Assembly: GCF_040611135.1 (NCBI RefSeq)
Contig: NZ_JBEXNL010000008.1
Location: 114,018-178,017, forward strand
DNA: 64,000 nucleotides
DNA from: Tsukamurella sp040611135
Lineage (GTDB): Bacteria > Actinomycetota > Actinomycetes > Mycobacteriales > Mycobacteriaceae
Reading direction: 5' to 3'
Notes under the pieces: model-generated
Told to the model about the DNA's origin: nothing
Seen by the model: the letters and a program-made list of their open reading frames with translations, nothing else
The model's database searches: none
Part shown: piece by piece, positions 25,968 to 33,068 of the stretch
Numbering within the stretch: position 1 is the first letter of the stretch
Layout: each line of letters starts with the position of its first letter
Made by a program: the position numbers and the translations under genes

Positions 25968-26201
25968 ATGAGCAACGTGACCGTCTACACCAAGCCCGCG
26001 TGCGTGCAGTGCACGGCGACCTACCGCGCGCTCGACAAGGCCGGTGTCGAGTACACCGCGGTCGACATCAGTGTTGATGAGGAGGCGCGGGAGTACGTCC
26101 TCGCGCTCGGTTACCTGCAGGCGCCCGTCGTTGTGATCGACGGTGCCGACCACTGGTCGGGCTTCCGCCCGGACCGGATCAAGGCGCTGCTGGCAGCCTG
26201 A
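25968..26201 (+). CDS. nrdH: Glutaredoxin-like NrdH redoxin
   Basis: 77 residues. The redox motif CVQC sits in KPACVQCTATYRALDKAGVE, and the thioredoxin-reductase recognition segment is DHWSGFRPDRIKAL; both are diagnostic for NrdH. NrdH reduces the class Ib ribonucleotide reductase NrdEF, taking electrons from thioredoxin reductase. It is usually the first gene of nrdHIEF, but here no nrdI, nrdE or nrdF follows; a terminator and an unrelated gene do. The two NrdR boxes show it stays in the ribonucleotide-reductase regulon despite being alone. Confidence 0.95.
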   Translation: MSNVTVYTKPACVQCTATYRALDKAGVEYTAVDISVDEEAREYVLALGYLQAPVVVIDGADHWSGFRPDRIKALLAA

Positions 26202-26229
26202 GGTCGCCGCGCGCACGGCGCGCGGAACG

Positions 26230-26275
26230 ACGAACGGGCCTTCCGTCGCGGGGATGCGATGGAAGGCCCGTTCGT
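26230..26275. terminator. Terminator hairpin, copy 1 of a repeated element
   Basis: A 15-bp perfect stem (26230-26244 with 26261-26275) extends to about 20 bp with one G-T pair. It lies between convergent nrdH and the VOC gene. An almost identical hairpin occurs at 26763-26809. Confidence 0.85.
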
Positions 26276-26291
26276 CTTCCTGGTGGGTCTG

Positions 26292-26702
26292 CTACTCGCC
26301 GCTGTAATCGCTGAAGGTCCAGACGTGGCCCTCGGGATCCGCGCACGAGTACTCGCGCACCCCCGCGAGCGAGGCGTGCACCGGGTTCAGGATCCGGGCG
26401 CCTGCGGTTTCCGCCCGCTGAGCATGCGCGTCGAGAGAGTGATCCGGGACCCGGACGCACAGCGCCACCGTCGAGCCTCCCAAGGTGCCCGGGGTTCCCA
26501 TCCCGTACCGGTCGCCGCCGTGCGCGCGGCCGAGGAACACCAGGTCGTCGCCGACCCGGAGTTGGGCGTGCTCGACACCGTCTCCGGTTTCGACGACGAA
26601 GTGCGTCGTGAAACCGAAGGCGGCGTCGAGGAAGGTGATCGCTGTTCCGGGGTCCGCGTACCGCAGGTTGGGGAACACCGACTGCCGCGATTCATCGCCC
26701 AT
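26292..26702 (-). CDS. VOC-family (glyoxalase/bleomycin-resistance-like) protein
   Basis: 136 residues, two beta-alpha-beta-beta-beta units of the vicinal oxygen chelate fold: FPNLRYADPGTAITFLDAAF with GVEHAQLRVGDDLVFLGRA, and TVALCVRVPDHSLDAHAQRA with EYSCADPEGHVWTFSDY. The late DPEGHVWTF block is typical of PhnB/YdfO-like members. The substrate is unknown. The start is uncertain: ATG at 26702 or GTG at 26711, with no Shine-Dalgarno for either. The gene is bracketed by two copies of one terminator hairpin, which isolates it as a single transcription unit. Confidence 0.8.
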   Translation of the reverse strand: MGDESRQSVFPNLRYADPGTAITFLDAAFGFTTHFVVETGDGVEHAQLRVGDDLVFLGRAHGGDRYGMGTPGTLGGSTVALCVRVPDHSLDAHAQRAETAGARILNPVHASLAGVREYSCADPEGHVWTFSDYSGE

Positions 26703-26762
26703 GGTCGTCACGTTACGCGCTTTCGGTGATGCCCACGGCGGTGTCGGCTCGCCGTGCGAACG

Positions 26763-26809
26763 ACGAACGGGCCTTCCGTCGCGGGGGATGCGGCGGAAGG
26801 CCCGTTCGT
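26763..26809. terminator. Terminator hairpin, copy 2 of a repeated element
   Basis: A 15-bp stem (26763-26777 with 26795-26809) identical to copy 1 at 26230, again extendable to about 20 bp. The inner stem differs between copies in a way that keeps pairing. It ends the Trp/Gly/His-rich gene, which reads leftward. Confidence 0.85.
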
Positions 26810-26829
26810 GTCCAGTCGGCCGGGTCGGT

Positions 26830-27174
26830 TCAGCGGTGCGGGTAGCAGCGGCCCGGTTCCCAGTGGCCCGGGACCCAGCGACCCTGCTCGAACCAACCGG
26901 GATGCCACTGCGGCTGCACCCAGTAGCCCGGGTGCCAGCCCCACCGGTCGACCCAGCCCGGCCGCCAGTACCCGGCCTGCCACCAGCCCGGGTGCCAGCG
27001 GCCCTGGGTCCAGTAGCCGCCGACCCACCGCCCCTGTTCGCACCACCCGTGCCCGGGGTGCGAGACCGCGGGGGTGGGGGCGGCCGACGCTGTCGCAGCG
27101 GTGACGCCCCCGAGTGGAGCCAGTACTCCTGCAGCGACCAGTACGCCGGCCGCGAGCGTTCTCATCCGTTTCAT
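26830..27174 (-). CDS. Secreted Trp/Gly/His-rich WXXGXW-repeat protein
   Basis: 114 residues. The signal peptide ends near ATASAAP. The mature part of about 80 residues is built from repeats of the type W-x-x-G-x-W/Y-x-P-G-W: GRWVGGYWTQGRWHPGWWQA, GYWRPGWVDRWGWHPGYW and WFEQGRWVPGHWEPGRC. About a quarter of the mature residues are aromatic, with regularly spaced His and one cysteine near each end (HGWCEQG, PGRCYPHR). It belongs with the WXXGXW/YXWGXW repeat families of unknown function. Surface adhesion or metal/haem binding is conceivable. The start is ATG 27174 or 27165. Confidence 0.7.
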   Translation of the reverse strand: MKRMRTLAAGVLVAAGVLAPLGGVTAATASAAPTPAVSHPGHGWCEQGRWVGGYWTQGRWHPGWWQAGYWRPGWVDRWGWHPGYWVQPQWHPGWFEQGRWVPGHWEPGRCYPHR

Positions 27175-27195
27175 ACGAGCACCGTACGCCCCGTG

Positions 27196-27237
27196 TGACC
27201 TGGAACACTAGACCTATTTACACAGGTCAGGGTGTTC
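27196..27237. promoter_or_regulatory. Clustered GACCT/AGGTC half-sites before the WXXGXW gene
   Basis: TGACCTG (27196-27202) is inverted as CAGGTCA (27223-27229); a further GACCT lies at 27211-27215; and GAACAC (27203-27208) is inverted as GTGTTC (27232-27237). The array sits 22-63 bp upstream of the minus-strand start in an AT-richer patch, so it overlaps the likely promoter. The regulator is unknown. Confidence 0.35.
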
Positions 27238-27257
27238 TTGGGGGATAACCCTGAGGT

Positions 27258-27656
27258 TTAGCCGTACACCGGTCCCGTGTACTTCTCGCCGGGGCCCTGG
27301 CCGGGCTCGTCGGGGTAGGTGCTGTATTCGCGGAAGGCGAGCTGCAAGGATTTGAGGCCGTCCCGGTACGGGCCGGCGTGTGGTCCGAGGTATTCGACGG
27401 AAGCCGTGGTCAGGCCGGCGAGCGCGGTGATCAGGCGGCGGGCCTCGTCGAGGTCGAAGTGGGGGCTGTTGCGGGGATCGAAGGTCGCCTGGGCGTCGTG
27501 CTCGACGGTGGCTTCGGCGCCGGTGAGCCCCAGCTTCTCCGCCGCGGCGCTCATCAGCAGCATCCAGGCGCTGGAGATGACCTCGATCGACGGTGAGTCT
27601 GCGACCAGGCGTTCCAGTGTGTCGGGCTCGGGGGACGAATTCGGATTCTCACTCAC
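27258..27656 (-). CDS. DUF1844 family protein
   Basis: 132 residues. A charged N-terminus is followed by the DUF1844 core: SPSIEVISSAWMLLMSAAAE, KLGL, then HFDLDEARRLITALAGL. A C-terminal tail of about 35 residues (REYSTYPDEPGQGPGEKYTG) closes it. The family is widespread in actinobacteria near infC and has no assigned function. The GTG at 27656 begins VSENPNSSPEPD; there is no Shine-Dalgarno, so a leaderless message is possible. It is divergent from infC, whose leader occupies the intervening 325 nt. Confidence 0.75.
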   Translation of the reverse strand: MSENPNSSPEPDTLERLVADSPSIEVISSAWMLLMSAAAEKLGLTGAEATVEHDAQATFDPRNSPHFDLDEARRLITALAGLTTASVEYLGPHAGPYRDGLKSLQLAFREYSTYPDEPGQGPGEKYTGPVYG

Positions 27657-27790
27657 GACTGTTACACTGTCATGTGCGACCGCTCCGGCCTTGAGCCGGG
27701 GCAGCAAGTGGAGTCCACTCCCACCACGTCGATCTTCGGTCGGCTGGTCCGGTCGCCGCGGTGATGTCCGTCAGGAATATTACGCGCGGT

Positions 27791-27806
27791 CTCCTCGTTG
27801 GAGGAG
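27791..27806 (+). promoter_or_regulatory. Small hairpin in infC leader
   Basis: CTCCTC pairs with GAGGAG around a GTTG tetraloop. The 3' arm is itself a Shine-Dalgarno-like GGAGGAGG standing before two overlapping short reading frames (TTG 27810 to TGA 27914, 34 codons; ATG 27824 to TGA 27901, 25 codons), so it could hide or expose a leader-peptide ribosome site. This is inference. Confidence 0.4.
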
Positions 27807-27853
27807 GGGTTGATCGTCGGTGCATGCTGGCGCGGCCCGAATCGGTCGGTGTG

Positions 27854-27891
27854 GGCCCCGCCAGGTGTGAATCACCTGGTCGGGGCCTTTT
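27854..27891 (+). terminator. Attenuator-type intrinsic terminator in the infC leader
   Basis: A 14-bp stem with one bulged base (27854-27867 with 27873-27887) and a 5-nt loop is followed by TTTT (27888-27891), so it is oriented rightward. No rightward gene precedes it for 1.6 kb and DUF1844 is divergent, so it can only act on a transcript begun in this intergenic region, that is on the infC leader. Confidence 0.75.
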
Positions 27892-27981
27892 CGCTGTGTG
27901 AGAGCAGGGCCTGAAGCTGCGCGGCGGTCTACGAGTGAAGACCGCTCGCACGCGTCGCGAGTACCTATATGAGGAGGCCCC

Positions 27982-28572
<591 letters not shown>

Positions 28573-28624
28573 GCGACTCACGTCGCGAACCAGCTGAAGA
28601 ATCACAGAAGAAACGAGACGAGAC

Positions 28625-28819
28625 ATGCCGAAGAACAAGACCCACAGCGGTACCGCGAAGCGCTTCAAGCTCTCGGGTAGCGGGAAGGTGCTGCGCCAGA
28701 AGGCCGGCCGTCGCCACCTCCTCGAGCACAAGAGCTCGCGCGTGACCCGTCGCCTCGACGGTGTGGCCGAGGTGGCCCCTGCCGACGTGCGTCGCGTCAA
28801 GAAGCTGCTCGGCAAGTAA
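28625..28819 (+). CDS. rpmI: 50S ribosomal protein L35
   Basis: 64 residues, full length. Typical L35 sequence: MPKNKTHSGTAKRFKLSGSG, KVLRQKAGRRHLLEHKSS, ending VKKLLGK. It is strongly basic and binds 23S rRNA in the large subunit. It lies 52 nt after infC and 50 nt before rplT in the conserved infC-rpmI-rplT operon, so it should share the attenuator-controlled leader. Confidence 0.98.
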   Translation: MPKNKTHSGTAKRFKLSGSGKVLRQKAGRRHLLEHKSSRVTRRLDGVAEVAPADVRRVKKLLGK

Positions 28820-28869
28820 GCCGCTCCGCATCACCCGCTAGAACTTTTCACACGTAAGGACGAAGACCT

Positions 28870-29250
28870 ATGGCACGCGTCAAGCGCGCAGTGAACGCTC
28901 AGAAGAAGCGTCGTTCCATCCTCGAGGCCTCGAAGGGCTACCGCGGCCAGCGCTCGCGGCTGTACCGCAAGGCCAAGGAGCAGCAGCTCCACTCGCTGAC
29001 CTACGCGTACCGCGACCGCCGCGCGCGCAAGGGCGACTTCCGCAAGCTGTGGATCACCCGCATCAACGCCGCCGCGCGGGCCAACGACATGACCTACAAC
29101 CGCCTGATCCAGGGCCTCAACCTGGCCGGCGTCGAGGTGGACCGCAAGAACCTGGCCGAGATCGCCGTGTCCGATCCCGCCGCGTTCGCCGCGATCGTCG
29201 AGGTCGCCCGCAAGGCGCTCCCGGCCGACGTGAACGCGCCCGCCGCGTAA
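28870..29250 (+). CDS. rplT: 50S ribosomal protein L20
   Basis: 126 residues. Typical L20: MARVKRAVNAQKKRRSILEA, SKGYRGQRSRLYRKAKEQ, LWITRINAAARANDMTYNR. An early assembly protein on 23S rRNA; in several bacteria L20 represses its own operon through the leader RNA. Whether it acts on the leader here is not known. TAAGGA precedes the ATG at 28870. The TTG start of the rRNA methylase lies 3 nt after its stop, so that gene is probably co-transcribed. Confidence 0.98.
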   Translation: MARVKRAVNAQKKRRSILEASKGYRGQRSRLYRKAKEQQLHSLTYAYRDRRARKGDFRKLWITRINAAARANDMTYNRLIQGLNLAGVEVDRKNLAEIAVSDPAAFAAIVEVARKALPADVNAPAA

Positions 29251-29253
29251 GTC

Positions 29254-30051
29254 TTGACGCACCCCCCGCAGCGACCCGCGGACCAGCTCTTCACGGAGCG
29301 GACCCCGCGGGTCGTTGCTGCATCCAAGCTCCTGCGTGCTGCGGGCCGCAGGAAGGCCGGACTCTTCCTCGCTGAGGGCTCCAACGCCGTCACCTCCGCG
29401 CTCGAGGCGGGCCTCGTCGTCGAGCTGTACGTCACGGAGGAGGGCGCCGAGCGGTACCCCGGCCTGCTCACCGGCCGCGAGGCGTACGTGACCGACCGCG
29501 CCATGCGCGGGCTGTCGGACACCGTCACCCCGCCGGGGATCGTGGCGGTCTGCCGGGCCCTGCCCGATGCCCGCGTGCCCGACGGTGCGCGGCTGGTCGC
29601 CGTCCCCGTCGACGTCGCCGAGCCGGGCAACGCCGGCACCGTCATCCGAGTCGCGGACGCCGTCGGCGCCGACGCGGTCCTGCTCGCCGGGGACACCGTC
29701 GACCCGATGAACGGGAAGGTCGTGCGGGCGTCCGCGGGCTCCGTCTTCCACCTGCCGGTGGTGCAGGAACGCGACCCCGAGGTCGCGATCGCACACCTCA
29801 AGGCCTCCGGCCTGACCGTCCTCGCCACCGCCGCGGACGGCGAGGTCTCGCTCGACGACGCCGATGATCTGCTCGCCGGGCCCACCGCCTGGCTGTTCGG
29901 CAACGAGGCGCACGGCCTGTCCCGCGAACTGCAGGCACTCGCCGACCACCGCGTCGCGATCCCCATCCGGGGTCGCGCCGAGTCGCTGAACCTCGCCACC
30001 GCCGCGTCGATCTGCCTGTACGCGAGCTCCCGCGTGCAGAATCGGGGGTAG
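29254..30051 (+). CDS. TrmH/TsnR-family 2'-O RNA methyltransferase
   Basis: 265 residues. An N-terminal L30e-like substrate domain (SKLLRAAGRRKAGLFLAEGS) precedes a SPOUT knot domain with VAEPGNAGTVIRVADAVGAD, WLFGNEAHGLSREL and IPIRGRAESLNLATAASICL, the SAM-binding trefoil motifs. It modifies ribose 2'-OH in rRNA or tRNA; place and length match the gene called tsnR (Rv1644) in mycobacteria, but thiostrepton resistance is not implied. The TTG start at 29254 is set by proximity to rplT and conservation of the following residues. Confidence 0.9.
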   Translation: MTHPPQRPADQLFTERTPRVVAASKLLRAAGRRKAGLFLAEGSNAVTSALEAGLVVELYVTEEGAERYPGLLTGREAYVTDRAMRGLSDTVTPPGIVAVCRALPDARVPDGARLVAVPVDVAEPGNAGTVIRVADAVGADAVLLAGDTVDPMNGKVVRASAGSVFHLPVVQERDPEVAIAHLKASGLTVLATAADGEVSLDDADDLLAGPTAWLFGNEAHGLSRELQALADHRVAIPIRGRAESLNLATAASICLYASSRVQNRG

Positions 30052-30107
30052 GTCCTCACCGCTTCCGGGTAGGACTACTCATCCGCGAGGCCCCGCGGGC
30101 GGGGAGC

Positions 30108-31466
30108 ATGGTGGACATGAGACTGTTGCCCTCCCGCACCGTCGTCGTCGACGGCACGCCGCACACCCGCGACCGCGCCGTCGACGTCGCGCGCATCGTG
30201 AGCCTGCTCGTCGTGATGTTCGGCCACTGCGCGCTCCTGCTCGCGACCATCACCCGGTCGGGCGTGTGGGTCGGCAACACCCTCGGCGCGGACCCATCGC
30301 TGCAGCCGATCACCTGGATCCTGCAGGTCATGCCGTTGTTCTTCCTCGCCGGCGCAGCCAGTAGCGCCTACGGGGTGAAGCCGGACACGCCGTGGGGCGG
30401 GTGGCTGCTGAGTCGCGCGCAGCGGCTCGCGCGACCGGTGTTCTGGTACCTCGCCTTCTGGTCGCTGACGCTGCTCGCCGTGCGCGCGGTCGCGGGCGAG
30501 TCCAGCGCGAGCCGGCTCGGCCAGGAAAGCGTCGCGCTGCTCTGGTTCGTCGGCGTGTACCTGCTGGTGCTGGCGTTCGTCCCGCTGCTGATGCGCCTCG
30601 GCCGGGCCGGCCTGGCCGTGGTCGCCGTGGGGCTGCTCGTCGCGTCCGCCGGGTTCGACGGTGCGCTGCTCGCCACCGGGGCGATCGAGTGGGGATTCCC
30701 GAATTTCCTCGTCGTGTGGCTGATTCCCGTGGTCATCGGCGTTGCGTACGCGCGGAGGATGATCCCGACCCGGGTGGCGCTGGTGGTGGCGGCGCTGGCG
30801 TTCGTGGGAGCCGTGGTCGCGGTGGTGGCGGGGCCCTACGACGTACCGCTCGTGGTCACCGGCGCCGAGACCTTCTCTAACACCACGCCGCCGACGCTGC
30901 TCCTCGGCCTGCACTGCGTGTGGGTGAGCCTGCTGTTCGTCGTCGCCGCGCCGGCGATCGGGCGCTGGGCGCGGCGCCCGCGCGTCTGGTACCCGGTGGC
31001 CGTCGGCAACGGGGGAGCGATGACGCTCTACCTCTGGCACATCCCCGCGATCGCCGTCGCGGCCATCGGCCTGCACTACCTGGGCGTTGACGCGACCGAT
31101 CCGCACCAGAGCGGATTCTGGGGGCTGATGGCGCTGCGCGCCGCGGTCTTCGCGGTGGTGATGTTCGCGCTGTTCGTGCTGCTCTCGCCGCTGGAGCACC
31201 GCCGTCTGCGGTGGTGGGACGACCGGGTAACGGCGCGCGGCCCGCGCGGCGCGGTGGTCGGGGCGCTGGTGTGCGTCGCCGGCGTCGCGGTGCTGCTGAT
31301 GGCCAAGGAGGGGATCGGCTCGCCGGCGGGGTGGCGGGCCGCGGCCATGTTCGTCGGTGCCCTCGCCGGTGCGCGGGCGACGGCGACTGTGAGTGCGGTC
31401 GAAAAGCCACGGATCCCGCAGGAAACCGACCGCACTGATCGGGCGTACCGTCGGGTTCATGGCTAG
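30108..31466 (+). CDS. Acyltransferase 3 family membrane protein
   Basis: 452 residues, about ten to eleven membrane helices. The opening HTRDRAVDVARIVSLLVVMF, GHCALLL carries the Arg...His pair in helix 1 that marks Acyl_transf_3 enzymes, and LYLWHIPAIA is the late family motif. These proteins O-acylate sugars, glycans or lipids at the cell envelope; the acceptor is unknown. The start is ATG 30108 or 30117. The C-terminal 40 residues are cytoplasmic and charged, and overlap the next gene by 8 nt, implying coupling. Confidence 0.8.
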   Translation: MVDMRLLPSRTVVVDGTPHTRDRAVDVARIVSLLVVMFGHCALLLATITRSGVWVGNTLGADPSLQPITWILQVMPLFFLAGAASSAYGVKPDTPWGGWLLSRAQRLARPVFWYLAFWSLTLLAVRAVAGESSASRLGQESVALLWFVGVYLLVLAFVPLLMRLGRAGLAVVAVGLLVASAGFDGALLATGAIEWGFPNFLVVWLIPVVIGVAYARRMIPTRVALVVAALAFVGAVVAVVAGPYDVPLVVTGAETFSNTTPPTLLLGLHCVWVSLLFVVAAPAIGRWARRPRVWYPVAVGNGGAMTLYLWHIPAIAVAAIGLHYLGVDATDPHQSGFWGLMALRAAVFAVVMFALFVLLSPLEHRRLRWWDDRVTARGPRGAVVGALVCVAGVAVLLMAKEGIGSPAGWRAAAMFVGALAGARATATVSAVEKPRIPQETDRTDRAYRRVHG

Positions 31467-31863
31467 AGCTGCGCGGGTCGAGGACGTGGCGGCGATCGCG
31501 CAGGCGCTGCCGCGGGTCGTCGAGATCGCCGGGTGGGGCGGCAGGCCCGCGTGGCAGGTGAGCAAGAAGGTCTTCTGCGGCAATCGATCACCGCGACCCG
31601 ACGCAGTCGACGGTGACGGTGCGCGCCTCGACGACGTGATCCTGATCCGCACGCCGGACGAGTCCGACAAGCTCGCGCTGGTTCAGGCCGACGGGCCGTT
31701 CTTCACCACGCCGCACTTCGACGGCTACAACGCGGTCCTGATCCGGGCCTCCCGGCTCGGGGAGATCTCGCGCGACGAACTGCGTGAGGTCATCGAGGAC
31801 GCGTGGTGCGCGTGCGCGCCCAAGACGGTGGTCCGGGCGTGGCTGGCCGAGCACGATCGCTGA
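31459..31863 (+). CDS. MmcQ/YjbR family protein
   Basis: 134 residues of the YjbR/CyaY-like fold: VEDVAAIAQALPRVVEIAGW, KKVFC, DSDKLALVQADG-like segment (read as ESDKLALVQADGPFFTTPHF), and the late DAWCACAPKTVVRAWLAEH helix. The family is described as DNA-binding by fold similarity; the biochemical role is not established. The ATG at 31459 overlaps the end of the acyltransferase gene. A roughly 100-nt gap with a possible -10 (TACGCT, 31916-31921) follows before pheS. Confidence 0.85.
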   Translation: MARAARVEDVAAIAQALPRVVEIAGWGGRPAWQVSKKVFCGNRSPRPDAVDGDGARLDDVILIRTPDESDKLALVQADGPFFTTPHFDGYNAVLIRASRLGEISRDELREVIEDAWCACAPKTVVRAWLAEHDR

Positions 31864-31961
31864 CGGCGGGCGCGGACCAGCGGTAATGCGTTTCCGGTCC
31901 CGAAACACCGTCGACTACGCTGGACGGGTACCGTCCCACCCCCAGCGAGGAGCCCAGAGAA

Positions 31962-33017
31962 GTGTCGGAAGACCAGCTCACCCCTGTCGATGACCTCAGC
32001 GAAGCGGCGCTCGACGCCTTCGCCGACGAGGCCGCGCGGGCGTTCGACGCAGCGTCCGACCTCGAGGCCCTCAACGTCGCTCGGCTCGCGCACCTGGGCG
32101 AGAAGTCTCCGCTCGCGCTGAGCAAGCGGGCGCTCGGGTCCATCCCCAAGGAGGACCGCAAGGACGCGGGTAAGCGGGTCAACGTCGCGCAGGGGCGCGC
32201 CCGCGCCGCCTACGAGCAGCGCAAGGCCGTCCTCGACGCCGAGCGCGACGCGGCGGTCCTCGTCTCCGAGTCGATCGACGTGACGCTGCCCTCGGCCCGC
32301 GCCCCGCAGGGTGCCCGGCACCCCGTCAGCATCATCGCGGACGAGGTCGCCGACTTCTTCGTCGGCATCGGCTGGGAGATCGCCGAGGGGCCCGAGGTCG
32401 AGACCGAGCACTTCAACTTCGACGCGCTCAACTTCCTCCCGGACCACCCGGCCCGCTCCATGCAGGACACCTTCTACGTCGCGCCCGAGGGCTCGCGGCA
32501 GGTGCTGCGCACCCACACCTCCCCGGTGCAGGTGCGCTCCATGCTCACCCGCGACGTGCCGATCTACGTGGCCTGCCCCGGCCGCACCTTCCGGACCGAC
32601 GAGTTGGATGCCACCCACACCCCCGTGTTCAGCCAGGTCGAGGGCCTCGCGGTCGACAAGGGCCTGACGATGGCGCACCTGCGCGGCACCCTCGAGGCCT
32701 TCGCCAAGGCGATGTTCGGCCCCGAGACCACCACCCGCATGCGGCCGAACTACTTCCCCTTCACGGAACCGTCGGCCGAGGTGGACGTGTGGTTCCCGAA
32801 CAAGAAGGGCGGCGCGGGCTGGATCGAGTGGGGCGGATGCGGCATGGTCAACCCGAACGTGCTGCGCGCCTGCGGCATCGATCCCGAGGAGTACTCCGGC
32901 TTCGCCTTCGGCATGGGCCTCGAGCGCACCCTGCAGTTCCGGACCGGCCTCTCGGACATGCGCGACATCGTCGAGGGCGACGTCCGCTTCACCCTGCCCT
33001 TCGGCGTCCGCGGCTAG
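31962..33017 (+). CDS. pheS: Phenylalanyl-tRNA synthetase alpha chain
   Basis: 351 residues, class II synthetase. An N-terminal coiled coil binds tRNA (about 1-90); motif 2 region TFRTDELDATHTPVFSQVEG, the Phe pocket segment MRPNYFPFTEPSAEVDVWF and motif 3 AFGMGLERTLQFRTGLSDMR are present. It works as the alpha2beta2 enzyme with PheT, encoded 51 nt downstream. GTG start at 31962 after GCGAGGAG. No T-box or obvious leader attenuator lies upstream; the hairpin GTTTC/GAAAC there is small. Confidence 0.98.
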   Translation: MSEDQLTPVDDLSEAALDAFADEAARAFDAASDLEALNVARLAHLGEKSPLALSKRALGSIPKEDRKDAGKRVNVAQGRARAAYEQRKAVLDAERDAAVLVSESIDVTLPSARAPQGARHPVSIIADEVADFFVGIGWEIAEGPEVETEHFNFDALNFLPDHPARSMQDTFYVAPEGSRQVLRTHTSPVQVRSMLTRDVPIYVACPGRTFRTDELDATHTPVFSQVEGLAVDKGLTMAHLRGTLEAFAKAMFGPETTTRMRPNYFPFTEPSAEVDVWFPNKKGGAGWIEWGGCGMVNPNVLRACGIDPEEYSGFAFGMGLERTLQFRTGLSDMRDIVEGDVRFTLPFGVRG

Positions 33018-33068
33018 CGCCGGACCAGCCCCCGCTCACCAGACTCACCCAGGAGAAGGACTTCCACC

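Noticed and set aside
31864..31961. T-box or attenuator before pheS
   Set aside because: Only a 5-bp GTTTC/GAAAC hairpin and no specifier or T-box sequence are present.
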